DNA of 64,000 nt from Stictocephala bisonia (taxonomy: Eukaryota; Arthropoda; Insecta; Hemiptera; Membracidae). A program made the translations under genes and the position numbers. Below, one piece after another: positions 1-12,264 of this stretch. The notes under the pieces are model-generated. The model saw only the letters and a program-made list of their open reading frames with translations. It was not told where the DNA came from and searched no databases. The stretch spans positions 186,001-250,000 of the forward strand of contig JAQJVL010000177.1 in the NCBI GenBank assembly GCA_035578905.1, written 5' to 3'. The first letter of the stretch is position 1; each line of letters starts with the position of its first letter.

Positions 1-650
1 ATTTGTTTTGTGTGACATACACAATGTAGTACATTTGTGTTGTATGATGTTCACCTGTTCTGTACTAGATTTGCTTTGTGTGACGTACATACTGTAGTAC
101 ATTTGTGTTGTATGACGTTCACCTGTTCTGTACTAGATTTGCTTTGTGTGACGTACACACTGTATAGTACATTTGTGTTGTATGACGTTCACCTGTACTG
201 TACTAGATTTGTTTTGTGTGACGTACACACTGTAGTACATTTGTGTTGTATGACGTTCATCTGTACTGTACTAGATTTGTTTTGTGTGACGTACACACTG
301 TAGTACATTTGTGTTGTATGACGTGCACCTGTACTGTACTAGATTTGTTTTGTGTGACGTACACACTGTAGTATATTTGTATTGTATGGCGTTCACCTGT
401 ACTGTAGTAGATATTTTTTGTGTGATGTCCACTTTGTAGAAAATTTATTTAGTGTGACGTTCACTTGTGCTTTAGTTTATTTTTTTAGTGTGATGTCCAC
501 ATCATACTACTATTCATGTGTTTTGTGTGACGTTCACTGGCACTGTAGTAGATTTGTTCTGTGTGCCATTCATATCGTATGTGAGTTGTGCGACCTTCAC
601 TTGTATTGAAGTAGATTGTTTTGTGTGACGTTCACTTGTACAAACATATT
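1..650 (+). repeat. 68-bp tandem array (two ~34-bp half-units), related to the hammerhead element
   Basis: ACATTTGTG recurs at 31, 99, 169, 237 and 305, spacings 68, 70, 68 and 68. Each unit is two diverged half-units with a TGACGT core (GTATGACGTTCAC and GTGTGACGTACAC). From about 400 on, single degenerate ~33-bp units continue to about 650. The array runs off the left edge. The monomer closely matches 53416-53450, downstream of the hammerhead motif at 53.3 kb, and 32490-32520 in reverse. The open reading frame through it is a by-product of the repeat. Confidence 0.85.
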
Positions 651-1775
651 GTTAAAATGATTGTTTGCTAACCATTGGAAATAGGGTTAAGAAATCTTCC
701 ACAGGGTGCAAAACGTTATTTAAACTCGTATTTAGTGGGTATGTAGGTCCACCCCTCAGGGTTGATGGTACAAAGTCCAGTTGTTTAGAATGTCTTCGGT
801 TTATGAACAAAATGTTTATTATTACTATAAATCAAATTGCATTTATGCATTATCATATCTGTGTAGTACATTAAAAACATTAATATTAACATTTTAAAAA
901 TTTCGTGCGTTTGATCGACAAGTGAATTATTCATACGTCATTTGTGAAGACAAAACAAGAACTAATTTCATAGAATGAATATCTTCTTGTTTTTTTAGTC
1001 AATTTCAATGCTATTAATGTAATTAAATATTGGAAAAAGATATGAAAAAGTGGATTGAAGTTCAAACAAAAAATGGCGAGCCAGATGAGAAGGGAATGCC
1101 ACAATAACGTCTGTAAGTTATACAATAACAGTATACTAATAGTTAAATTCATTGCTAAGCCTCTACGTGGGTCAGAAATTGTTGTGTTAAGTGGATAATA
1201 GTTATGCAACAAAACAGTCTGAAGTAATATCTACTGATAACCAAACAACTAGCTATAAAGGAGCAGTTTAAACCTTAAACCCCAACCACTACCATTGTGG
1301 GTTGTAACAATACCCAAGGCAATGCAGTTTCTGTAGTCACGCAAGTGTGCTGCTATCTAACGGTGATTTGTTTCCACTAAGCGCTCGGACGACTAGCTCA
1401 GCTATTAGTAACTTCAGCGAGAGCTAAACGAGATTGAAAAAAGAGCGCTGGCGCTACTTGTGAATAGGCATGGCTTGTATTAGATGTTTCACGATATTAG
1501 TTACTTTCGTAATAGTTACAGAAAAATATTAGTTGAAAATATATAATATTAAGTATTACTAATATTTTTCTCAACACCACACTGATTCAATAAGGCCAGC
1601 AACGGTAATACTTCTAGACGTGTTGTACTTGTAATGTTAGTAATATTTTAAATATTAGTGATTTGTCAAATATATAAATAGCAGGTTATAGCATAAACTA
1701 GCATACACAATTTGGTCAAATAAAAGAAAAATAACATTTGTTCAAAAATATAACAGTTGATAATATTTCACGTAG
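651..1775. other. Intergenic, nothing recognised
   Basis: AT-rich sequence with several TTAGTAATATTA-like stretches (1490-1660). No gene, RNA or bounded element identified. Confidence 0.5.
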
Positions 1776-2345
1776 AAATCAAAATCAAAATCAAAATATC
1801 TTTATTCATAAAAAGTACATACAGAGTACATTGAATAGTGTCATTTACAAGAAACTAAATATAAGGACCTACATTAGAATACATTGTTTTAGTTGCAATC
1901 TTCAAACTCATCAATTGCATACAGTGTCAAATCAATTAAAAACTGTTTTAGCACTTGAGAAAATTTGTTGTGAGATTCAAAAGTTCTTATATTATGAGGA
2001 ATATTGTTCAAAAATCTGAGACTGTTAAAATATATATTCTTTTTAAAAAACTGTAATCTATGTTGAAAAAAATATAGTTTCATTTTTTTTTTTCTTGTGT
2101 TATAGTTATGTGTCAGATTTGAATGTCTTAAATTGAGTTGTTGATTCTTTTTAACATACATTATTGTTTCATAAATATATTGACCATATACTGTTAATAT
2201 GTTTAGTTCTTTAAAAAATGTTTTTACAGATGCATCTGACTTTAAGTTAAGCATAATCCTAAAAGCTTTTTTTTGAGTTTTTAAAAATAGAATTTGGTTT
2301 ATTAACATGAAACTTAATAAAATTGCAGTAACGCCACATAAAAAA
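1776..2345 (-). mobile_element. 5'-truncated non-LTR retrotransposon (jockey-like), 3' end
   Basis: Read on the minus strand: a reverse-transcriptase C-terminus, a short 3'UTR with AATAAAG, and a terminal microsatellite of TTTTGAT units (1778-1797). Such simple-repeat tails are typical of LINE 3' ends. Sequence before about 2345 is not recognisable, consistent with 5' truncation. Confidence 0.75.
1889..2345 (-). pseudogene. C-terminal fragment of a LINE reverse transcriptase
   Basis: Open for about 150 codons on the minus strand. It begins around LCGVTAILL and runs through QKKAFRIMLNL, FFKELNILTVYGQYIYE and HNYNTRKKK, ending LIDLTLYAIDEFEDCN. These are the conserved post-thumb motifs seen at the C-termini of jockey/CR1-like reverse transcriptases (QKKAIRI, FKxLxILT, YIYE, HxxNTR). 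The endonuclease and catalytic YxDD regions are absent, so it is a dead 3' fragment. The clade is inferred from motifs only. Confidence 0.8.
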
Positions 2346-3244
2346 ACTGTAAAACAACAAATAATTACACTTAATTTAATCTAAGTATTAGAATAATTTT
2401 AATGGTGTAAAATATGTGTAAAATATCTAAACAAAGGATAATACTTCTTGTGCCAAGATTGCGCTATAAGACCAGCCAGCAGTCAGCACCAGCGAATCAT
2501 AATAGGAATAAAAAAATATTAATATTAGTCTGAATCACATATTAGCTACTCTGTGTATTAGTTACTTTTCTGCATTTAATACGAAAAAACTAATACTAAT
2601 ATATTCAGCCATCCCCGCCTGTGAACCGCCTAAGAACTAATTTCACCGAACAGAAAACTCGGTTTCATGGAACCCATAAGAGTGGGCGGTCTTCTTGTTT
2701 CTACAGTCAATGATGCTACTACCAAAGTAATTGAACTGACTTAGTGTGCCATCCAAATGGAACTCAGCACAAAGTGTGAAGTATGTTATAAAGAAGTGAG
2801 AATTCTGCGCTTGTCAAATCGTCATAACCTTTCCGAATTGAATTGGCCGGCGTCTAACTTATGGCCACATTTTATTGCAAAGTCATAAAAACCTTCAGAA
2901 ATATTCTGTAATATCTTAAAATAAATTTGGTTTGATTCATAAATACGAGTCAAGACGTGTTTGCAAAAACTTATAAATCTTGCTGTCTAATTTTTGAAGA
3001 ACACCATAAAATGTTTCCCGAAAAAGAATTTTATAATACAGTACTTGTCTTTTTTTAGTCAGAATAAGCCTTAAGGGTCATGTTATCACAAATTATTAAC
3101 TTATAACTATAAAGAACAACTGTACTAATGTTTCTAACTATCCCATTGCAGTTTTCTAGTTCATATTAGCTTAACACCAACAGAGTGTGTAATCATTGGG
3201 TGGGGTAACTCACCCAATTGTAAAGTAATGGAGCGATACTATAC
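2346..3244. other. Intergenic, nothing recognised
   Basis: AT-rich. A TTAATATTAGT/ACTAATATTA-rich stretch near 2510-2600 resembles 1490-1660. No coding signal. Confidence 0.4.
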
Positions 3245-3465
3245 CCTGGGCACTCCTCCATGAATATGGAACTACGGTAGGTAAACCTAGTCAATTGTTA
3301 TGGAACACATGGTGCTACTACCACTTGGATATTCCTCGATGAATATTGAACTAGTAGGTAACGCTGTGAATGTTGAAGTAGTAGGCATCTCTGGTATATG
3401 GTAATGTTATGCGTGGTGCTACTCACTAGATACTCCTCGATTAATATTGAACTAGTAAGTAACTG
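3245..3465 (+). repeat. Three imperfect copies of a short repeat (ATACTCCTCGATGAATATTG)
   Basis: A core of about 40-50 bp beginning around GGTGCTACT, with CTCGATGAATATTGAACTAG and ending GTAGGTAAC, is seen at about 3309-3361 and 3414-3463, with a shorter diverged copy at 3248-3286. Spacing is near 105 and 60 bp. Probably a degenerate minisatellite remnant. Confidence 0.6.
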
Positions 3466-6449
3466 GCAACGGAATATCCGATAAACACGGAATATCCGGA
3501 TACAGTGGATTGCTTGATAATTAATCGCGAGTTCTTGCGATTGGATCTCAACTTGATACATCTGCGAAATAAGAGATTAGAGCCGCATATAATAAAGAAA
3601 ACGCTTTAATTTGGACTTGTATTTACCAGTTAATTAATTATTTATTAGACAGACGATTTTCAAATTCGTCCCAATACGCAGCTTTAATGGATGAATTAAA
3701 GAAACAATGCTAAAATGGAATACAAACGGAAATATTAAATTAGTCCGAGTACCGACCCCTGGGGAATACCGTAAGGGGAATACCGAGGACTGTCTCAGCC
3801 AATTTACTGGATGGAATTAAACGTTTAAAGAATGTTTCAAACCTAGAGGATTATAACCAGCTCTATTGTAATAGGCTTACTAGTAGTGCTGGAATCGACT
3901 CAGACCCAGGCAATGATTCCCGGTTTGCGTCTGCACTGCCCGCTCGCCAGTAGTAAAAGTTTACAGCCGTTGAATTATTTACGGGGCTGTTGCAGATGTA
4001 GCTGAGGAAGTGGGAGGGTGTCGTAGAGTGACCGTACACGACTTATTGGGCCGTAAATCACGTTAAAAGACTCGATAATTAATGCAATTGGTTGTTTTAT
4101 CACTTAAAGAGCTGCCCTGTCCTGTTTGTATTAAAAAGCGATATCAATCAGGTAGCTATATATATTTAATAGTCTCTTACGACGGTTATAGAACGAATCT
4201 AGAAAAATTGAATTTATCGTAGATAAAGATAATAATGAACTAGTACTTAATTTTTATTGCAGTGATTTATAAGAGAAATAAATAATTTACCCCGTATTAC
4301 TTTTAGCTTAAGTACTACGTCATTAGGGTTTCTGGAGATCGAAAAATAGTATATTATTAATAATAATAATAACTACATTTGATATGGCTAATATTTTAAA
4401 TAAATCAGTACCTAGGATCAGTAAACCAACCAAATAGGAATCAAAATCGTGATATAAATCTGACCGTAAGCTTTAGAGCTTTAAGCTTAAGATATACTTA
4501 TGCATTGAGATATCGTTATGCATTTTTTGACACACCTTCAGTATGTCTAGTATAAATCTAGTATTAATGATACTAGGGTTACATAAATCATCGATCCAAA
4601 AGAAATAAAACTTCGAAAAAGTGTTCGAACTTTTGTGCCTGTATTCTGAACGGGTATATAGTTACATGGTAAACTTGTCGAACATCAAAACTTCTAATAA
4701 CATAGAACTCGCACTTGTGTTTAGAAAGACAGAAATTCTTGGTTCAGGTAGGAAAACTAGCTGCATGTATTGCATTATTGTCTTCATGGTATTATTGAAT
4801 AATTAATTTGTATTTTTATAAATATCGTAAACTAAACACATCAATATTTTTTTAAATTAAAATTTGGATCTACTATTAAGTTTTACACTATTTCAAACTA
4901 CGGAAAAAATATAATTTTCCTACTAATCATTGTCACAGTACTGTACAGCATATAACATTGCTCTTATTGGATTAACCAATATGGCAAGTAAATCCGCAGA
5001 CTATTAAATTTGTAAAACTCAACAGAGAAAAATATTAAATGTCATTTTTTAATAAAGTGTATTTAAGAACATGATAAATTGTTAGTCTTTTATGTAGCCT
5101 ATGTACTACAAAGCAAATCTTACCTTTTTCCAACGTCATTGTTTTCAGTTACAATATATAATTTTTGACCACTTAAATATTTAAAGCTAGTATGATTATT
5201 CTGTTAATAGTTTAATATTATTAATTTTTTTTAAATTTAACGAACTAGAAAGATCTGTGTAAAAAATGGTGGAAGGAGAATCCAAAATGGTTTATTGACA
5301 GTGGGTGGGACCGCATTCCTACAATTTTCCGCCCGAGGTACGAACTAAAGTCTTTTTCTCCCCATTGATCCTGCCCCACAGGTTGTCAATTTGTAGACAA
5401 ATTCACACCCTGTCGGCATGAGGACAAAGGTTTCTTCACCAGGTGGCATCGTCCAAGATGTTGAATGGAGGTCCGGCCGAGCGGAAGTCCAGGGTCCTAC
5501 AATGGGTGGTATTTTGGACGGTTTTTGTTTCTGTTTACAATCCGCCTGCTATACCGACACTGGACACCTACCTTACCAACACTGAACAAAGACGTCCAAC
5601 ATGGGGCAGATATATAGACCCAATTAGTATCCAGGCTAATTAGTGAGGGATCACGAACTGTGGGGGGTGACAAATCATCGGCTTGTATGAGTAATTAGAA
5701 ATATAATCAGGCGTTTATTGTTGTTAGATTTGTATTTTATAATGCTTAGTATGTGAAAGTATTTTACAAAAATTTCTTATTTTGTAGTTTCTCACACCCC
5801 TTTTATTACTGACAACCAAAACAATTAGTAGAATATGAATGAGTTGCGAAATTTACTCCCTACAGTAAAACTTACGATCAGTACTTATTAAGTGTCAAGT
5901 CCACTTACTACCCAATCAATAATCTCTTTAACCCCTTATTTAAAACATTGAAATATTTATCATTTTGCATCGATTCTATCATTTAATTATAAACACTTGT
6001 AGGAAAATCAACTTACAATGCGATAAATTGACACTGTTTCTTTCTTTTTTTTTCTAATTAGACGAAAGCAATAAATAAATCTTTAATCATAATGTTACAA
6101 ATAAATATAACATAGCTAATTATTAGTTTCTGTTTCATGTGAATTTAATTTAATTTCTATTTTAATTCCAACATCACAGTGAGAAGATCTGTGCGATTTT
6201 ATCCTCTTGTCCTAATTCTTACAGCAAACACTAGATAACGCTGTTTGTTGTCAGTCTGCATTCGTTAGCCTTGCCTGTTTGTTTACAAGATAACTTTCCT
6301 ACTAGAACATGTCTTCGCTGCGACGAAAATCGTTGCACTCGTTTTGCGTAGTCAGCAGTATTTTTGTGTATACAGATATTCCAACGTTCGTCGTTTTACT
6401 GGTTGAAGATAGCTTTTAATTACGTAGTTTGGTTGGTTGCACAGATAAG
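3466..6449. other. Intergenic, nothing recognised
   Basis: AT-rich, with a GC-richer patch at 5270-5680 that has a short open frame (5443-5643) but no recognisable domain or splice structure. No bounded element found. Confidence 0.4.
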
Positions 6450-6610
6450 AAAGAAACAGAGGTTTGGCGCTAAATGTGTAGAGTAGCAATTTGTCCAGTT
6501 TGCCACCGATAGCAGGGCCAGCACCTTGTCAGTACCTCCCTTATTACCCCCACCCAAATCCTCAAGGATAAACGTAGTATAATGTACAGATGTATAAAGA
6601 TGTACATTAC
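6450..6610 (-). repeat. Dispersed repeat (family with copies at 33.8 and 35.5 kb)
   Basis: Read in reverse it shares ATCCTCAAGGATAAAC, the gggaggta/accttgtc stretch, a CAAACTGG-type segment and TTTAGCGCC with 33775-33975 and 35500-35710. In the 35.5-kb copy this sequence lies just before a gag-like ORF, so it may be the 5'UTR of that element. Confidence 0.6.
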
Positions 6611-7734
6611 TTGTAACATATTTATTTGCGACCTCTAATTGTTTTTCTCTGTTAATTAGTTACTTTACGGCTTTGCTAGTGATCGTTAACAGTGAATTTG
6701 TTTTTTTGAAATAGTTAAATTTTTTTAAGTAACAGTATGACATTAAAAAATACGTAATATTTCTTATTTAATTTGAATCTCATTATTAGGCTGCGTCTTT
6801 TGTACAAGCTAATAACTATTAAATTTAAAGAATTTTCTTAAAGGGTTTGAACCCTTAAAAACATTTATACTCTAAATGAAATGCCACTTTTATTAAATTA
6901 AACTAAATAAATAAATACTGTAAATAATGTTACATAGTTAAAATTTTTATTAATTACACGTTACAAACATATAATTACTTATAATTATATAACATATAAT
7001 TAAACATATAATTACACATTACAAACAAATAACATATTTGTTTATTGTTATTTTAATAACTTGTTAACTACACCAGCTGGGATGCATAACAAATTTAGTT
7101 CATTAAATTAAATTAAAATAAATAAAACTACATTACAGTTAGCGAGCTATATGGCAGTTGTTGCTAGACTGAAGATGTTTAGTTTTTTTTTTTTGTAATT
7201 ATATTTTTATTTTAAACTGGTCACACTACTTGAAAAGGTTCCTAGATAATTTTCTCATAGTTCTTTGTTTGTTTATTATCGAGGAAATAAATTATTTATT
7301 CATGTGCAGTTCTAACATAATTACTTGTTTTAATAAAGCTTTAATAACCAAATAACGTACATTAATGAGAGAGTAACATTTTAAAAGTTATCCACAAATC
7401 AAAGAAATGAACTATGACAGTGATTTATTTTGTTTGAATTCAGTTGATATACTAAATTTTCATATCTATACTACGTCAAATTTTAATGTGTTGCTGGTGG
7501 AATAAATTTCCAATTACTTACGCCAGACAATTTTTTATAATCTTTTTTTAATTTGACAGTAACGCTTTGGGTTTAACACTAAAAATACGTGTTACACCAC
7601 AAAGCTAAAATAAATATAACCTTAGCAACTTCGTAAAAAATTCCACTTCGTATTCTCAATTGATCTAGAATTAAAATTACACACTTAACAAATATTTCAA
7701 AATTCAATTATGATACTGATTCCGAACACCGAAG
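6611..7734. other. Very AT-rich intergenic sequence
   Basis: Contains short ATAATTA/ACATATAAT near-repeats around 6960-7050. Nothing else recognised. Confidence 0.4.
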
Positions 7735-8045
7735 AAACAGTTGAAATAGGACGACGTTTCTACCAATTCCCAACGTCCGTCATCAGGCCGGGCCAGTCCG
7801 CCCACCAGAGTCGTGGGCGGCTAAAACGCCTCAGTACCGTTTTATAGACTACTTGTTCCAAGCGACTTTGCACGCGGTCGGTTAGCAATATATATGCTCT
7901 GTAAATCCGGGGAAAGCAGCTTGATAAATGAACGCCGAGTGGTACCGGTTAAACACCTTCGATAGATGGTGCCAGCTCCAAACAACATACTGGGCAGGGG
8001 TGTTTTTCGTGGTTTTTCGTGGTAAGACTTCCTTATTGTTGTCAA
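7735..8045 (-). mobile_element. Possible Penelope-like element terminal fragment with degenerate hammerhead
   Basis: Minus strand: a GC-richer segment, a TATA-like TCTATAAAACGG (about 7839-7850), the perfect hairpin CCGCCCAC/GTGGGCGG (7799-7821), then a hammerhead-like motif at 7749-7786. TATA plus hammerhead resembles the pLTRs of Penelope-like elements. No reverse transcriptase remains, so this is inference. Confidence 0.4.
7749..7786 (-). ncRNA. Hammerhead-ribozyme-like motif (degenerate)
   Basis: Minus strand: CTGATGA, one extra C, GGAC, a loop ending in GGTA (where GTCC would pair), then GAAACGTC. The catalytic CTGATGA and GAAA are intact and followed by the short palindrome ACGT and a C, the position of cleavage. 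Stem II has decayed, so activity is unlikely. Confidence 0.4.
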
Positions 8046-8953
8046 TTGACTATATAGATAAAAATAAATAACCTACATTTATGTAAAGTATAGGAAAGGA
8101 AAAAGATAAATCTAAAAAAACGCACTAACAAATGAAAAACTGAAAGTAAATACTAAGTTTCATAGACACTGTTGCACTTATCTGGGGGCACAACAAAAAT
8201 TTACAAACAAAAAATTCACGAGCTATCAATTTACTGTAAAGTGCCAACGAGATATTTACAACTTTTGCCAAGATCATGTTCAAAGTGGTGGACATATTTT
8301 ATTAGCAATGTGATAGTGAAGAAAGAGACTTTAAACTTTAACGTAAGAACATACCTAAATTAGTCTCCTTCTTGAATATCATAGGCCTATATTTATTTTA
8401 AAATTAATAAAAAACTATCAAAACAAAAAATACAATGCAAAGATAATTTTATTAAAAAAAATACAACGCATAGTTTTGAAGGAAGTACAATAGTAGGAGA
8501 TATTTCAGTACAAGTACAACCAAAAAACAAGTTCGGAACAAGGAGACTAGATTAAAATTCGAAAAAGTTTTTTAAAGAGGCCATTTCACCTCACGATAAA
8601 ACGCAAAAAACATGGGTTATTTCAATGTAATTCGATCGATTGATATTTTTGAATATATTTGATTTGATTATATTTGAAAAGGTTCTTAAATTAAACATTA
8701 GTACAATACATTATTTAACTGTAGGCTAATAGAAGGTCTAAACGCTCTGATTTGAACTCCAGCACAGTAAAAGATCTTGCTGTAATAATATGTCCAGTGG
8801 GTCTTTACTAAAATAAAGGTCTCAACTAACTATAATAAAAATCCAAGTGTTTTAAACTCTGTTATCTACACTGATACGTTGTAACGTAAATATAATTTTA
8901 AAAAATAAATAAATAAAAAAAACAATAAATCTATGTTAAAACATGCTTTCCCA
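8046..8953. other. Intergenic, nothing recognised
   Basis: AT-rich; short open frames only, none with a recognisable domain. Confidence 0.4.
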
Positions 8954-9226
8954 CAGTGAAGGCACAGTCGCGTAGCTTAATCTTTCAGAGAAAAATGCCA
9001 ACTGTCTGACACTAGCGATCCTAGTGGTTGTAACGTAGAGCTACGGCATCTCTCCGCAAGATAGCATGGCAGACACAATTGATGCAACACAATTGAGTGT
9101 AAATATTCAAATAGAATCGTTTATTTTCTTACCACGCCAAGTTTGCTATACCACCGCTAGGATCGCTAGCATCGCTTGCTGGGCAAATAAAACGGCTGAG
9201 CTTCGCTACTGTATGTCAATATACTG
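8954..9226. repeat. Candidate palindromic MITE (273 bp)
   Basis: Both ends read CAGT inward, with similar inverted segments (ACAGTCGCGTAGCTTAATC against ACAGTAGCGAAGCTCAGCC). Further in there is a near-perfect 16-bp inverted pair, CTAGCGATCCTAGTGG (9012-9027) and CCGCTAGGATCGCTAG (9154-9169). No clear target duplication. Confidence 0.4.
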
Positions 9227-10314
9227 GTGAAGGGTTGGATTGGACAACGATCAGGTGCAGTAAAAACAATAATGGTTCATTAGTCACTTATTTCACCCAT
9301 TGCTGTGTTAATTGCATCATAAAGGGTGATTAATTACTGTTTTTCCACCAACTGACCAGTTTCAGAAGTAATTTTACATGATGCCAGATTAGCCAAGGAC
9401 AGCGTGGTCAAGTAATCAACACTGGCGTTGCACGATAAAAGTGTAAACTGCCAAGAAACAATTCTGAGTTGAGGAGTAAACAAGATGAACGCAGCCAGCT
9501 AGGCGATGTATCAACAGCAGAGCACTCAGAACCTCAACACTAACCAGACACGGTTTAAGAGGTCGACCACTGTCTGTGTCATTCTATTTGGGAAGCAAAC
9601 ATCGAGCTTTTATTCGATTCTTTGAATATATTCGATAGCAATTTTAAATATGTCTGAACAGAAATCTCTTGATTGTTTAATATAGTTTGTTTTATTGATT
9701 GCAATGATTTATTTACGTTGTGACGCTAGTGGTGCAGTTGCAATAACCCAGCTAATTGGGAACAAAGTGCTGTGGAGTTTGTTATATGCTCGAGTTTCGT
9801 AATAGGCCTAACGACATATATATCGTTAGAATAGGTTGCGGTCAGCGTGGAATCCGTGTCTTCCTATTTGCGAACAAATGGGGGGGGAGGAGTTGGGATC
9901 CTGAGTCAGGTAGTTTCCAGTTTGCGAACAAACCTGAAGATATGATTAACTCCAACCATTCTAAGAAACTAGTAAGTGTGATATAATTTATAGTGACTAT
10001 TTACTATCTAATATTTTAGTTAAAATTACTAAAAAAAATTAAAACAATCCTAAAAAAAAAAAAAAATCAATTCAGACATAACGAATAAATATGATGAAAC
10101 TGTTATAATGAAACAATGATGTAATTATGTGAAGATCGTGGCAATATATATGTAATTAAATAAAAAAAAATAACTAACACTATTACTAGTACGATGGAAT
10201 TACTCAGTCTAGTTTAAAAATGTAGGACATTATTTTTAAAATTTTTCCCACGTTGCGATCTACTTCGTATCGTTTTGAACATCTTGATATTATGTCATCA
10301 GGTTTGATGTATTT
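9227..10314. other. Intergenic, nothing recognised
   Basis: AT-rich with A-runs near 10030-10070. A 76-codon open frame at 9756-9986 has no recognisable domain. Confidence 0.4.
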
Positions 10315-10509
10315 TCATTTCCTTTTTGTCCCCTCTATGTTTAGTTCCGTCCTAATGACTTTGTGGTTTGACACCTCAGCCTCCAACTTCAAGTACTTTA
10401 CTAAATCTTTAATTCTTTGGTGAGGTCTTTCAAGCAGACTGTTCATTTTGTTATGCCACCCTTCGACATAATTGTTTGTACGACGCCGCCGGTTGTGGCA
10501 ATTGCACGT
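10315..10509 (-). pseudogene. Terminal exon of a MULE-type transposase
   Basis: Minus strand, following an acceptor-like TTTTATTTTAACAG (plus 10510-10523). It encodes 64 residues to a TGA at 10315-10317, including RRRRTNNYVEGWHNKMNSLL and RPHQRIKDLVKYLKLEAE. The TNNxVEGWHNxxNSLL signature is that of the C-terminal part of MULE (Mutator-like) transposases and their domesticated insect relatives. No upstream exon was recognised, so it is probably a fragment, though the exon itself is intact. Sure of the family, unsure whether it belongs to a working gene. Confidence 0.65.
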
Positions 10510-10725
10510 CTGTTAAAATAAAATAGTTCTAACAAAAATAAAATAAATCTACTATTGTCATAGAAATTTTGCGCAAGTTTGAAGTTTCTTTATTAAAAAA
10601 AAATATCGAACGGACGCATTAAGTATCTAATGATAGGCCATCATTGCGTGAATTTGAATGTACATAAATTGGATCAAAAATTTTACAATTGAACCTTTAC
10701 TAAGCACGTCAAAAGGCGGACATGT

Positions 10726-10908
10726 GGCGATTTCAGTAAGATTACGTTCTGTTAGGATAGGGTTAGGTTGAGTATTGATATGTTAGGCTATGTTAGGTTG
10801 GTTTAACCTTACCTTAACCTAACCTAACATAACCAAATCTATCATAACCTAACCTATCTTTACCCAACCTAGCCCTATCCTAACATAACGGTCTCTTACT
10901 GAAATCGT
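10726..10908. repeat. Hairpin MITE rich in GGTTAG/CTAACC motifs
   Basis: A long inverted repeat. The left end (CGATTTCAGTAAGATTACGT at about 10729, then GTTAGGATAGGGTTAGGTTG) is mirrored on the right by CAACCTAGCCCTATCCTAAC and TCTTACTGAAATCG. The arms meet near 10808. The internal TTAGG-like words are interspersed and point both ways, unlike a true telomeric tract. Confidence 0.65.
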
Positions 10909-11234
10909 AATAGTTCCAGCGCCAACGTGCTTATAAATCGATCCAAAATATTGTACCTAACTGCTTCAATCAGTTGCCACAATATCTGTAGCAGGTGTTG
11001 TATTAGTCATCCACCCCCTCTTCTATTTCTTACAATGGCGGTCACTTCGATAAGGGTCGTTCAGTTAGTTGTGTGCGCAAACAGAAATCGACTCAAAAGT
11101 GTGACCCCATTGTCCACATTGCAGCACATTTTGGAATTTGTTCCAAAACTGGAGAAATATTCTTTATGTATATTTGCCTGTTCGCAAACTGGACGATTTT
11201 ACAATTGTTCGCAAAATGGACACAACCGTGGATA
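10909..11234. other. Intergenic, nothing recognised
   Basis: Mixed composition; overlapping short open frames without recognisable domains. Confidence 0.4.
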
Positions 11235-11345
11235 CTACTAGAGAAGTCTGGGGTGTCCGTCTTGGGTGGTAGTCAAAGTCCGGATGTTGTTTTTGAAAAG
11301 TTAGGATTGTTAGTTAGCTGAAAAACGTAGTTCGGATTCCACTTT
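11235..11345 (+). repeat. Dispersed SINE-like repeat, family A (fragment)
   Basis: Contains AAGTCTGGGGTGTCCG, GGTGGTAGTCAAAG and CGTAGTTCGGATTCCA, shared with copies near 16.3, 27.7, 37.2, 44.0 and 54.0 kb. Confidence 0.6.
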
Positions 11346-11778
11346 ACCACTGAACTCGTCATTTGCTCTTAAATTCACCCACTAGCCTATAGTCGGCGTC
11401 TACATTTATTGTTATTGATAACACAAACACTACGTTAAATTTGTATCAAACACTATAAAATGTTTAACCACAATGTTTAAACGATTGACTCGTTTCTCCT
11501 TCTAAAAATATTGTTTAGAAGAAATACGAGTGTTTAGATTTACCATATTCTCCTCACTTTCCACTACGTAATCATACACATGTACGTTTAGAATATCTTG
11601 AATAATTTTTACGCGGCTACTTGTAAATTTCTTACATGAAATACGTGAATCCGGTTCCTGTTACCAATATTCCTCCCTCAATTCTTGAGCCATTTAAATG
11701 TTTTACTCAAACAACTTGCCCCTATTCGTAATGTTTTATGTAGCATTACATGTTTTAATAGTTTTACCCTGGAGGGCA
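11346..11778. other. Intergenic, nothing recognised
   Basis: AT-rich, no feature supported. Confidence 0.4.
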
Positions 11779-11866
11779 CGGGAAACCCTCAAAGTACATT
11801 GTATCTACCCACGTGTTCAGCACGGGAAACCCTCAAAGTACATTGTATCTACCCACGTGTTCAGCA
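11779..11866 (+). repeat. Perfect 44-bp direct duplication
   Basis: A 44-bp unit beginning CGGGAAACCCTCAAAGTACA and ending ACGTGTTCAGCA occurs twice in tandem (11779-11822 and 11823-11866) with no difference. A recent local duplication. Confidence 0.9.
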
Positions 11867-12264
11867 CCAGAGCACCAGTTTGGTGGAATTCGATTCATTT
11901 GTGAATCCAGAAATTGAGATAAAATTCTTAACTGTTTAAAAAATACCAAGGGCGTAATGATGAATTGAGACCCACTAGTGAAATGAGAAAGAAGTACAGA
12001 AAGCCATAAGCTACCCCTAGTAGAAGGAGCACTAGCAGATTTAAAGAATCACAAGTGGCGGGATTGGGGTAAGCCTTAAGCCACATGGCAAAGACAACGG
12101 TAGCCTACATTAATCAAAATGTTAGAAGAGCAATTATGATATCACCACTTCATTTCTGATCCCTTTATACGGTATAATTTCTCGTATAAATATGCAGATA
12201 ACATAAAAACACACGAGAATGATATTTAAGACAGGTAATCTGTAATAGGTTCATTATTTCCTCA
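11867..12264. other. Intergenic, nothing recognised
   Basis: No coding or repeat signal seen. Confidence 0.4.

Noticed and set aside
5443..5643. 66-codon open frame in a GC-richer patch
   Set aside because: No recognisable motif, no supporting context, and within chance length.
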